Below, piece after piece: positions 1 to 6,191 of a stretch of 64,000 nucleotides of DNA. This DNA is from Chromatiales bacterium. Lineage in GTDB: Bacteria > Pseudomonadota > Gammaproteobacteria > Steroidobacterales > GCA-2729495. A program made the translations under genes and the position numbers. The notes under the pieces were generated by a model, which did no database searches, was not told where the DNA came from, and was given only the letters and a program-made list of their open reading frames with translations. The stretch is taken from NCBI GenBank assembly GCA_024234935.1, contig JACKNI010000006.1, positions 1 to 64,000 on the forward strand. Direction: 5' to 3'. The stretch's first letter is position 1; every line of letters starts with the position of its first letter.

Positions 1-28
1 CCCTTTTCTTTTTGCCAGTGAGGGGGAG

Positions 29-140
29 CCCGGTGAGAACCCTTCGGTTCGACAAAACTGCAGAGCAGTTTTGGACGGCGCAGCCGCCCCGCAGGGGTGA
101 GCCGCCGTACCCGGCGGCGAATCAATCCCGACCGGGGCCA
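29..140 (+). repeat. Structured tRNA-tail repeat, copy 1
   Basis: This is a roughly 110-base unit found again, diverged, at 23764-23879 behind a tRNA gene. Shared parts in order: CCCGGTGAGAAC, a TTCGAC box, a perfect hairpin (54-61 with 65-72, 3-base loop), a CCCCGCAGGGG palindrome, and a stem 101-107/112-118 closed by a TACC loop. It ends in a sequence like a tRNA T-loop and acceptor 3' strand (124-140, aatcccgaccggggcca). Bases 4-14 are T-rich like a terminator tail, so a tRNA gene may lie just left of the window. That last point is inference. Confidence 0.75.
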
Positions 141-147
141 GCGCTGC

Positions 148-198
148 CCGAAGGGCGAGGGGCCTTACCCGGCCCCGAGTGAATCCCGACCGGGGCCA
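148..198 (+). repeat. Structured tRNA-tail repeat, short copy 2
   Basis: A shorter unit follows copy 1 directly. It has its own stem (159-164 with 171-176) around a TTACCC loop and the same 17-base tail (182-198) as copy 1 (124-140). Bases 166-198 are repeated exactly at 1703-1735, so they form the left border of the segment carrying the first toxin-antitoxin genes. Confidence 0.7.
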
Positions 199-199
199 C

Positions 200-763
200 C
201 TACGCCCCTTCCTCCCGCCCCCTGGCCTCTTTGACCGCAGCAGCGACCTGCTCAATGGGCAGGAACATGGCGACCGGCTCGGGCCGATCGCCGAGAGCGC
301 CACTGATCGGGTCGATCGGAAAAAATCCCAGCGACGCATAGAAAGCGATCGCATCCGGTTTGGCATCCACGACTATTCCAACGCAAGCAACGCGGTCTCG
401 CATGTCCAGAGCAAGTTCGAGCATGGCGCGCAACAACAGTCGGCCGATGCCATGTCCCTGGTAGTGCTGGTCTACTGCCAGGCGGGCCAATCGCAGGATG
501 GGCAGTGGATAAGCGGGGAGGCGACGACGCAGGTTCCTGCCCAGCTTTTCGGAAACCAGCTCTCCGCTGGAGACGGTGACAAAACCTGCAAGCTGGTCGC
601 CATGGACGGCGACATAGCTTGTTCCGATATGGTGTCGAAACTGGTTCTGGCCCGCGTACTGCTGGAAGAAGCGATCGAGATTGATATTCCCGCTGCGAAA
701 TCCGCTCCGGTCGTCCCGGGGTTCCAGCCGCCGGACGCGAACTTCGAGCGGCCTATTACCCAC
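200..763 (-). CDS. GNAT-family acetyltransferase, TacT/AtaT-like toxin
   Basis: The 187-residue protein has a GNAT fold. The acetyl-CoA loop Q-G-H-G-I-G lies near residues 102-107, after the strand LARLAVD, and a C-terminal FYASLGF (141-147) carries the tyrosine usual for GNAT catalysis. GNAT toxins of this type acetylate the amino group of aminoacyl-tRNA and stop translation. That role is inferred from the small ribbon-helix-helix-type gene immediately upstream, which overlaps it by 8 bases (756-763). Length and motif order are normal, so it looks functional. A non-toxin acetyltransferase cannot be excluded. Confidence 0.85.
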   Translation of the reverse strand: MGNRPLEVRVRRLEPRDDRSGFRSGNINLDRFFQQYAGQNQFRHHIGTSYVAVHGDQLAGFVTVSSGELVSEKLGRNLRRRLPAYPLPILRLARLAVDQHYQGHGIGRLLLRAMLELALDMRDRVACVGIVVDAKPDAIAFYASLGFFPIDPISGALGDRPEPVAMFLPIEQVAAAVKEARGREEGA

Positions 764-1022
764 GGAACAATGCTTTCAGCGCTTCCGTCGGCTGGGCTTC
801 CCGGGTGATGCGTTCGGCAATCTCTGCCATTGCCTTTTCGGTCAGGACCAATCGGGAGGGAATGATCAAATCCTCCGGAATCTCCCGCAAAGCCTGCAGG
901 TGGTGCTGTAGCGCCTCCTCGATCAGGTAGGCCTTCTTCACGCCGCGGCGTTTGACATAAGCCTCAACCTCGGCCTTGGTTTCTGCGGAGATGTAGGCGG
1001 AAACCTGTGTGGGTGCGGACAT
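756..1022 (-). CDS. RHH-type (DUF1778-like) antitoxin paired with the GNAT toxin
   Basis: The 88-residue protein has an N-terminal segment (MSAPTQVSAYISAETKAEVE) typical of a ribbon-helix-helix DNA-binding antitoxin, then a helical C-terminal part likely to wrap the toxin. The start at 1022 has GGAGAG five bases upstream. A longer frame reaching 1217 was not chosen because that extension is antisense to an HsdR scrap and lacks antitoxin character. The 3' end overlaps the toxin start, as in translationally coupled TA operons. A perfect palindrome at 1034-1051 just upstream suggests autorepression. Confidence 0.85.
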   Translation of the reverse strand: MSAPTQVSAYISAETKAEVEAYVKRRGVKKAYLIEEALQHHLQALREIPEDLIIPSRLVLTEKAMAEIAERITREAQPTEALKALFRG

Positions 1023-1027
1023 GCCAG

Positions 1028-1063
1028 CTCTCCATCTACAAAAGTGTAGATTTATATGGAGAG
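1028..1063 (-). promoter_or_regulatory. Palindromic operator and promoter of the GNAT/RHH operon
   Basis: ATCTACA (1034-1040) and TGTAGAT (1045-1051) form a perfect inverted repeat with a 4-base spacer. A second outer pair, CTCTCCAT (1028-1035) and ATGGAGAG (1056-1063), encloses it. On the minus strand the TATAAA at 1051-1056 could be a -10 box, so binding by the RHH antitoxin would block RNA polymerase. The ribosome binding site GGAGAG lies in the outer arm. The operator role is inferred from position and symmetry. Confidence 0.6.
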
Positions 1064-1262
1064 TAGCACGGCCCGCCAGGAAATCGACCAACTGCTTGCA
1101 TCGGCGGGATGGCATGTTTGCGATCTCGGTGCTCATGACATCTCCAAGCCGTGTGCTATCCGGGAGCTTCCCCTCAAGCAGGCTTACGGTCACGCCGACT
1201 ATCTGCTGTATCTGCATGGAAAGGCCGCCTGGCAGGTCACCAAAGCTTTAACGACGCTATAG
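1056..1262 (+). pseudogene. Remnant of type I restriction HsdR N-terminus
   Basis: The 68 codons read like the start of a type I restriction endonuclease R subunit: a TARQEIDQLLASAGW helix, then REXPLKxxxGxADYLLYLxGKA, the conserved opening of the HSDR_N nuclease domain. The frame then turns into unrelated residues (WQVTKALTTL) and stops. A full HsdR is over 800 residues, and no hsdM or hsdS is nearby. It is best read as a deletion scrap, not an expressed gene. The identification rests on remembered family consensus. Confidence 0.6.
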
Positions 1263-1269
1263 TCGGTCC

Positions 1270-1368
1270 ATGAGCACCCCCAAGCGCGCCACCGTTTACT
1301 TTGAGCCTGAGGTTCACAAGGCGCTGCGTCTGCGTGCGGCGTCGAACGACCAATCCATTTCGGGGTAG
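1270..1368 (+). pseudogene. Truncated CopG/RHH antitoxin remnant
   Basis: The 32 residues MSTPKRATVYFEPEVHKALR onward match the start of a common CopG-like antitoxin family, in which a TVYF-type strand is followed by a helix beginning HKALRLRAA. After SISG the frame hits TAG at 1366-1368, where intact members continue for 40 or more residues. It may be a dead remnant, or a decoy still able to dimerise. Downstream DNA shows no continuation in any frame. Confidence 0.55.
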
Positions 1369-1386
1369 AACCCTTTCGTCGTATGA

Positions 1387-1488
1387 CAACTTGAGTTTGA
1401 TCCTCGAAAGAGCCATGCCATTCGCATCATTTCGGTACGACGGTCTCGTGCTGATGAGGTAGCCCTGTATGAAAGCCAGGAAATTTGA
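1387..1488 (+). pseudogene. brnT: Internally deleted brnT toxin remnant
   Basis: Read in frame to the TGA at 1486-1488, this encodes LEFDPRKS joined directly to HAIRIISVRRSRADEVALYE. The first piece is the normal beginning of BrnT (an EFDP-type motif) and the second its normal end (IRIIS-R followed by an ALYE tail). The roughly 60 residues that usually lie between are missing, and no good start codon remains. The end overlaps the brnA start (1469), as in intact brnTA operons. The toxin is therefore almost certainly dead. Confidence 0.6.
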
Positions 1489-1699
1489 TCGTGACTTTGA
1501 CGCTGGCAAAAGCGTCACAGCGGCGTTGAACCTCGCCGAAGCCCGGCGTCCCGGCCAGGCGCAGAAGCGAGTCAATGTCGATTTTCCGACGTGGATGGTC
1601 GAGCGACTGGATCAGGAGGCTGGCCGCCTGGGTGTTACCCGACAATCAATCATCAAGGTATGGCTTGCGGAACGTCTGGAGCATTCGGCTTCCAAGTAG
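1469..1699 (+). CDS. brnA: BrnA-family antitoxin, toxin partner broken
   Basis: The 76-residue protein has the BrnA layout: an N-terminal FDxxFDAGKSVT toxin-binding segment, ARRPG, then a ribbon-helix-helix (KRVNVDFPTWMVERLDQEA, GVTRQSIIKVWLAERL). BrnA binds and neutralises the RNase BrnT and represses its own operon. It looks complete, while the brnT it overlaps by 20 bases has lost its middle. It may persist as a stray regulator or cross-antitoxin. Its stop codon abuts the tRNA-tail repeat that starts near 1700. Confidence 0.8.
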   Translation: MKARKFDRDFDAGKSVTAALNLAEARRPGQAQKRVNVDFPTWMVERLDQEAGRLGVTRQSIIKVWLAERLEHSASK

Positions 1700-1702
1700 C
1701 CG

Positions 1703-1735
1703 TACCCGGCCCCGAGTGAATCCCGACCGGGGCCA
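1703..1735 (+). repeat. 33-base direct repeat, tRNA-tail copy 3
   Basis: This is an exact copy of 166-198, including the 17-base tail seen also at 124-140. The 5' arm of the stem is lost here, where the brnA stop codon joins the repeat. With 166-198 it brackets the TA/HsdR segment like a pair of attachment or recombination sites. The next bases (gtgctgccc) resemble those after copy 1 (gcgctgccc). Confidence 0.75.
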
Positions 1736-1866
1736 GTGCTGCCCATCAGTGTGGCTCACCTCCAGCACAACAGCAGGTACCATCACCTCCTGCCGCCGGC
1801 CAGGACTGATGGAGCACCCCGCTCAGTCTCGAATGGATCCCGCAGGCGAAACAACAAGGGCTTGAT

Positions 1867-2241
1867 ATGGACAAACGTGATCAGAGCGTGCCCGCGGACG
1901 CCCTCCAGGCGCTCAGGGACCAACTCAGGCAGTTCGCGCTTGAGCGCGACTGGGACCAGTTTCACTCGCCGAAGAATCTTGTTTCGGCGCTTGCCGTCGA
2001 GGCTGCGGAGTTGCTTGAGCCGTTCCAGTGGCTGACCGGGGAGCAAAGCAGCCGGCTGACATCCGAACAGCTGGCAGCCGTCCGCGAAGAGATGGCTGAT
2101 GTTCTGCTTTACCTCATCCGCCTCGCTGACAAGCTGGATGTAGACCTGGTAACCGCTGCCTCGGAAAAACTCGTGCGAAATGCCGAAAAATATCCAGTCG
2201 CCAGGGCCAGAGGTTCCAGCAGGAAATACACCGACCTTTAG
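1867..2241 (+). CDS. MazG-like nucleotide pyrophosphohydrolase
   Basis: The 124-residue all-alpha protein has the metal-binding pattern of the MazG/RS21-C6 superfamily: E45-x-x-E48 (AVEAAELLE) and, 26 residues later, E75-x-x-D78 (REEMADVLLYLIRLAD). Such enzymes hydrolyse NTPs or dNTPs to monophosphate and pyrophosphate, often clearing aberrant or alarmone-like nucleotides. The length fits single-domain members. It lies 64 bases upstream of the HIT gene on the same strand and probably belongs to the same module. The substrate cannot be told from sequence. Confidence 0.85.
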   Translation: MDKRDQSVPADALQALRDQLRQFALERDWDQFHSPKNLVSALAVEAAELLEPFQWLTGEQSSRLTSEQLAAVREEMADVLLYLIRLADKLDVDLVTAASEKLVRNAEKYPVARARGSSRKYTDL

Positions 2242-2305
2242 CCCGGTGAATAAGACGCTGCGATGATCGTCTACCAGTGCTCGTACGCCGCGCTAAACTA
2301 AGCGC

Positions 2306-2719
2306 ATGAGCGAAGATCCGGCCACTCATCAACAGCAATGCCCGTTCTGTACCCCGGACACTTCACGCGTCTTCCTTTCAACCGAGCTCGTACTCGGTCT
2401 CTGGGACGGTTTTCCCGTCTCGCCCAGCCACGCGCTTTTGATTCCCCGGCGGCACGTGGCCGACTGGTTCCAGGCCACCACAGATGAGCAGGCGGCTCTG
2501 ACCACCGCCATTAGCCGGGTGCGAATGTTGATCGAGGAGCGGGCTGTGCTGGAGGGCCGGCCGAAGCCCGACGGCTACAACGTCGGCTTCAATGCTGGCG
2601 CCGCTGCGGGTCAGACGGTTTTTCATCTTCACGTTCACGTGATACCACGCTATGCAGGTGATGTTGCTGACCCTCGGGGCGGGATTCGTGGCGTCATACC
2701 AGCCAAGGCAACCTACTAA
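2306..2719 (+). CDS. HIT-family nucleotide hydrolase/transferase
   Basis: The 137-residue protein carries the histidine triad H107-L-H109-V-H111-V preceded by GQTVFHLH. An N-terminal CPFC (12-15) is likely to bind zinc, and the substrate-binding segment FPVSPSHALLIPRRH is present. HIT enzymes cleave dinucleoside polyphosphates or nucleoside phosphoramidates. Its TAA stop is followed without a gap by the GTG start of the HNH gene, so the two are co-transcribed and probably translationally coupled. A TAAACT box (2294-2299) lies seven bases before the ATG, so the transcript could be leaderless. No Shine-Dalgarno sequence is evident. Confidence 0.9.
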   Translation: MSEDPATHQQQCPFCTPDTSRVFLSTELVLGLWDGFPVSPSHALLIPRRHVADWFQATTDEQAALTTAISRVRMLIEERAVLEGRPKPDGYNVGFNAGAAAGQTVFHLHVHVIPRYAGDVADPRGGIRGVIPAKATY

Positions 2720-3826
2720 GTGTCTGCAGAAACAGATATTCGCTTTCTCCGTCAGCTTCAGCGCCTGCTGGACGAAGGCCTGTTCACCTCTACTTACAAG
2801 TACGCGCTGCTGCAGGCGTTGGCGGATTTGTCAGTAGAGCAGCAGCCTGCCACCGACGGCAGTCTGCGGTTGGCGGTGCCGGATATTGCGGAGAAGTTCA
2901 TTGAATATTACTGGCGGCAGGCGGTGCCGTTTGGAACCGATGGGCAGGATGGGGCGGGGCTGAATCCACTCCTGCAGAATACCGGCAGGCAGGCATCGAT
3001 CATTCGTTACCTCATCGATGCGCGGAGCAATGCACCTGGCGGAACTGTCGCATCGCTGCGCCTTGATGTCCGCGCATGGGCGGGACTTCGGGACAGGGTT
3101 GCACGCGTGATCCGGGAAATGCCGCTCTGGAAGCTCCAGACAGTGGTCGAGCAGCCATCTGAATTTCTTTATCGCCAGGCTGAATTCCGCGATGACCGGA
3201 TCCGCCTCTTGCCCGGTGTGGCCTCGGCCTTCCGCAACTTTCACGGCTTGATTACCCACCTGGTGCGAGGTGCATGGGTAGCTCGAGTTCAGCGCATTCC
3301 CGGTAATCGAGATCTTCTGGGTGAAACGGCAAGTCTCGAGAGTTTTCTTTTCGGCTCTGACCGCGCGACGCTCGCTCCGTGGCGGGACATTCTGAGGGAG
3401 CATCAGGGCGGGCGCTGCTTCTATTGCGATTCCCGTGTTCGTGGAGCCGGGGAGCTTGATCACTTCGTTGCCTGGTCGCGCTACCCGGTAGACCTCGGCC
3501 ACAACTTCGTATTCAGCGATTCAAAGTGCAATCTCGCCAAGCGGGATTACCTGGCCCATCAGGATCATCTGCAGCGATGGCGCGACGAAAATCTGCACCG
3601 AGGCGACATGCTGGCCGCGGCCTTCGATGCCGCTCGGCTACCCCACGACATGGAGCGCTCACGTCGGATAACCGAATGGGCATACCGGCAGGGTGAGCTG
3701 GCCGGGGCACATGTGTGGATCAAGGGTAATGAGGTTTCAGCTATTCAGTCGACATGGCGGTCTGCGCTCGGGGTAGAAGCAGTGAGGCTCGCGGCGGAGG
3801 AAAACGCAGACTACGATCCGCTGTAG
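2720..3826 (+). CDS. HNH endonuclease with a large N-terminal domain
   Basis: The 368-residue protein starts at a GTG directly after the HIT stop. The C-terminal third holds a zinc-type HNH core: C233-x-x-C236, E246-L-D-H248 (ELDHFVAW), H261-N262, and C270-N271 (SKCNLAKRDYL). The first 200 residues are helical, with an opening motif TSTYKYALLQALADLSVE seen in other accessory HNH proteins. Its role is unknown, perhaps sensing or partner binding. The target could be phage DNA, by analogy with other defence HNH nucleases. The adjacency to HIT and MazG-like genes is the main functional clue. Confidence 0.85.
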   Translation: MSAETDIRFLRQLQRLLDEGLFTSTYKYALLQALADLSVEQQPATDGSLRLAVPDIAEKFIEYYWRQAVPFGTDGQDGAGLNPLLQNTGRQASIIRYLIDARSNAPGGTVASLRLDVRAWAGLRDRVARVIREMPLWKLQTVVEQPSEFLYRQAEFRDDRIRLLPGVASAFRNFHGLITHLVRGAWVARVQRIPGNRDLLGETASLESFLFGSDRATLAPWRDILREHQGGRCFYCDSRVRGAGELDHFVAWSRYPVDLGHNFVFSDSKCNLAKRDYLAHQDHLQRWRDENLHRGDMLAAAFDAARLPHDMERSRRITEWAYRQGELAGAHVWIKGNEVSAIQSTWRSALGVEAVRLAAEENADYDPL

Positions 3827-3948
3827 TTCTTGCTATCAATAACAAGATCACTGAAGTTGCAGAAGGCTGGGAGTCATACGCGGAGGAAGTGTTTCAGTAT
3901 GTCCGTGCCAGAATGCCTGGCAATTCGTTCAAGCGGACAGGCCTGTAG
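3827..3948 (+). pseudogene. Possible C-terminal coding fragment after the HNH gene
   Basis: In the frame ending at TAG 3946-3948 this reads VLAINNKITEVAEGWESYAE followed by EVFQYVRARMPGNSFKRTGL. The balanced amphipathic composition looks more like the end of a real protein than chance. No start codon follows the HNH stop, and the frame upstream is antisense-like noise. It may be the remnant of a fourth cassette gene. I do not recognise the family. Confidence 0.25.
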
Positions 3949-3965
3949 GACGGTCTTCAGATGCG

Positions 3966-4289
3966 CTACAGCCCACCCAGCACCCGCTCCCGTTGCTGCG
4001 CGTACTCCTCGTCGCTGATCAGTTGCTTGTCGTGCAGGTCCTTCAGTTCCTGCAGCCGTTCTTCGAGTGACGCCTTCTTGTCGAGCGCATCCAGCTTCGC
4101 CAGCATCTCCGCCTGGGAGCTGAACTTCTGACCGGCCAGAGGTCCGCTGTGGCAGTGATACCCGCCCGATTTCCGGTCGTTGTGGCAGCCGTAGCCATCA
4201 ACGCCGCCACCGTGAGCGTGCAGCACACCAGCTGCCAGCAGAAGGACGGGCAGGGCGCATAGCCTGGTGATCTTTGTCGGGCGGTTCAC
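3966..4289 (-). CDS. Exported YHYH/SHOCT-domain small protein
   Basis: The 107-residue protein has a signal peptide (residues 1-25, ending VLHAHG), then a His/Cys-rich segment GYGCHNDRKSGGYHCHSG resembling the YHYH motif of small exported proteins. A C-terminal SHOCT-like helix pair follows (RLQELKDLHDKQLISDEEYAQQR). It is probably periplasmic. The CH...HCH residues could bind metal. SHOCT helices usually serve oligomerisation or tethering. The exact role is unknown. Confidence 0.75.
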   Translation of the reverse strand: MNRPTKITRLCALPVLLLAAGVLHAHGGGVDGYGCHNDRKSGGYHCHSGPLAGQKFSSQAEMLAKLDALDKKASLEERLQELKDLHDKQLISDEEYAQQRERVLGGL

Positions 4290-4507
4290 AAGGCAAAGAT
4301 AACCCGGTTGGTCATTGTGGTGGTTCGCTTTTTATAGCCCCTATGCCAAGTCCGGGTGAAGAGACCTGAGTTGATGGGCATCGACCAGCGGCCAGCGGCG
4401 GGACCTGCCTGGAGATTCGCGCTGCTCTGTATTCGGGATCGGGCGAGCAGAGTTGAATATCTTCGCTTGCATAGTCAGACACCTTCCGCTCGCCGCCGCT
4501 TTTGTGC

Positions 4508-4933
4508 TCATTTGCCCTGCTCCTTGATGATGTCGCCATATGCCGCCAGCACTTTCTTGAACAGCTTCCGCACCTCCTCGGGTTCCAGCCCGGCCCGTCC
4601 GGGCTCGATGACCAGCTCCACGCCATCGGTCACGATCAGGTGACTCATCACCTCCACCGAGCCCGCCTTGCGGGGCAGGGGCGGTGGCACCGCCGGATCC
4701 GCGCCCTCCAGCAACTCGCGGATCCGTTCCAGCGAGAGCCCCGCGTCCGTCCACTTGCGGATGGTCAACAGCTGCTGCAGGTGCTGATCCGTGTAGTAGG
4801 CCGCCCGGGTCTCGCCGATCGGGCGGTCAACCAGGCCGATCTGGATGTAGTAGCGCACCGTCCTGCGCGGCAGCTCGGCAAGGGTGCAGAGCTGGTCCAG
4901 GGAGAGGTTTTTGCCGGGATTGCTGCTGTTCAT
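4508..4933 (-). CDS. MerR-family transcriptional regulator
   Basis: The 141-residue protein has an N-terminal MerR winged helix (LSLDQLCTLAELPRRTVRYY, then a wing and an AYYTDQHLQQLLTIRKW helix) spanning about residues 10-80. The C-terminal segment LIVTDGVELVIEPGRAGLEP replaces the metal-binding cysteines of CueR/MerR types, so the ligand is probably not a thiol-bound metal. From memory, regulators with this tail often sit by VIT/von Willebrand genes, but none is adjacent here. Bases 4290-4507 beside it show no convincing gene. Confidence 0.85.
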   Translation of the reverse strand: MNSSNPGKNLSLDQLCTLAELPRRTVRYYIQIGLVDRPIGETRAAYYTDQHLQQLLTIRKWTDAGLSLERIRELLEGADPAVPPPLPRKAGSVEVMSHLIVTDGVELVIEPGRAGLEPEEVRKLFKKVLAAYGDIIKEQGK

Positions 4934-5109
4934 GGATTCATTCTGCCAGCAGTAGTGGCAGAAAACAATGTATTAATACACCCAAGGGTGAATTGACCGT
5001 CCGATTTCGATACAGGGTTTCGAATCAGTGACGACTTGTCGCTTAAGGCTATCGAGCAAGGGTTCTCGCCCCGGTATACTGTCGAGGCATTCGGGCGTGG
5101 AGAAATGCC

Positions 5110-5310
5110 ATGAATATACAAAGACTTAGTTCCAGTGAGCGAATCATCCTGGCTCAGGAACTGTGGGAAAGCGTCCATGACGCAGCCAACGAGGTTTCCG
5201 TGACGAAGGAGCAGGCTGCGATCCTGGAGCAGCGCTTGGCTGCTTTAGCCGCGGATGGCAATCCCGGCGACTCGTGGGAAGAGGTTAAGCGTCGCATTAC
5301 CAAGGCCTAA
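5110..5310 (+). CDS. Addiction-module antitoxin of the ParE/RelE-partner type
   Basis: The 66-residue helical protein opens LSSSERIILAQELWESVHD and ends GDSWEEVKRRI, the pattern of the short 'putative addiction module component' antitoxins (TIGR02574-like). Intact members end by wrapping a RelE/ParE-fold toxin, and that toxin begins one base after this stop codon. A TATACT box at 5075-5080 may be the promoter -10, and GGAGAAA precedes the ATG. Length is normal. Confidence 0.85.
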   Translation: MNIQRLSSSERIILAQELWESVHDAANEVSVTKEQAAILEQRLAALAADGNPGDSWEEVKRRITKA

Positions 5311-5311
5311 C

Positions 5312-5608
5312 GTGGATTACGAACAATTCGTTCGCCCGGAGGCGGAGTTTGATCTCGCTGAAGCCTACGGTTATTACCAGGAATGTCGTTGGGGCCTTGG
5401 TGAAGACTTCATCCTTTGCGTTGAAGAAGCGCTGGAACGCGTCAACAAAAATCCACTTCACTATCAGGAAGTGCACCTGCAAGTGCGTCGCGCACTTGTG
5501 CATCGGTTTCCATATGGCATTTTCTACGTTGTGATGGAGAACCGAATCATTGTTATTGCCGTGCTGCATGAGGCCCGCAATCCCGAGCGCTGGCAGTCGC
5601 GGATCTAA
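5312..5608 (+). CDS. RelE/ParE-superfamily toxin
   Basis: The 98-residue protein starts at GTG 5312, one base past the antitoxin stop. An in-frame ATG at 5255 lies within the antitoxin gene and is unlikely. The ParE-type layout is clear: EAEFDLAEAYGYYQECRWGLG helix, a middle FPYGIFYVVMENRIIVIAVLH beta-hairpin, and the terminal RNPERWQSR motif. ParE toxins inhibit gyrase while RelE toxins cleave mRNA. The R-x-P-x-x-W-x-x-R ending is more common in ParE-like members. The pair looks intact. Confidence 0.85.
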   Translation: MDYEQFVRPEAEFDLAEAYGYYQECRWGLGEDFILCVEEALERVNKNPLHYQEVHLQVRRALVHRFPYGIFYVVMENRIIVIAVLHEARNPERWQSRI

Positions 5609-5674
5609 CGATTCTGCTGGGCACGACGTGTTTGTGGCGAACTACCATCCATGCTGCTAGCAAGACCACCATCA

Positions 5675-6082
5675 CTAGATCATGCTGGCACGCTCACCGA
5701 GCAGATAGCGCGCAACATCAACGTAGTCGAAGGCCAGGGACACGGCCAGCGACGCCACAAACAGCCAGATGACCAACCGGAAGAATAATGTGATTTCGCT
5801 GTTCCTCGCGCGACCGACGAGATAGACAAGCAGCGGCGTCCACAAGATCACATGCACGATGCCCAACAGTCGGACGTAGCCGATCTGGTCATACAGCCAG
5901 CCCATGGAAACGACAACAACGATATTGGTCAGCAATACGATCAATGCATCGCGCCGCGTGGCCTTTGAAAATGCCAGCGCCAGCGGCGTGACGACCATCG
6001 CCATGCCCAGCCAGTAGAACCAGATCAGTATCCAGCCGGTGGCGGAAAACATCGCATCGTGAAAGCTTATCGTGTTGTTCAT
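5675..6082 (-). CDS. Small four-helix membrane protein, unknown function
   Basis: The 135-residue protein has about four hydrophobic segments (WILIWFYWLGMAMVVTPLAL, ALIVLLTNIVVVVSMGW, LLGIVHVILWTPLLVYLV, LVIWLFVASLAVSLAF). A start at 6082 was chosen over 6109 because GGGAG lies upstream of it. There is no recognised motif. It sits divergently from the methyltransferase-like gene at 6192, about 110 bases away, and bridges the accessory region and the metabolic cluster. Confidence 0.6.
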   Translation of the reverse strand: MNNTISFHDAMFSATGWILIWFYWLGMAMVVTPLALAFSKATRRDALIVLLTNIVVVVSMGWLYDQIGYVRLLGIVHVILWTPLLVYLVGRARNSEITLFFRLVIWLFVASLAVSLAFDYVDVARYLLGERASMI

Positions 6083-6191
6083 GGCTATTGCCTGGCTCCC
6101 TGAAGTCAACGTGTCCCTGGGTGCTGATGCCGGTCGCTTCGGTATATTCGTCCGTTTGGATCGATGAAGATAGTGGCATCATGCAATCCCC

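Noticed and set aside
1..140. A complete tRNA gene at the window start
   Set aside because: Only a T-loop-like and acceptor-like 3' tail is seen; no D-arm or anticodon arm can be folded. The tail is also about two bases short for a canonical arm.
4312..4626. Minus-strand frame beside the MerR gene
   Set aside because: It is mostly antisense or out of frame with the MerR gene, and its composition is not protein-like.
1..5700. Prophage or integrative element
   Set aside because: No integrase, recombinase or phage structural gene is present; only TA, nuclease and repeat content is seen.
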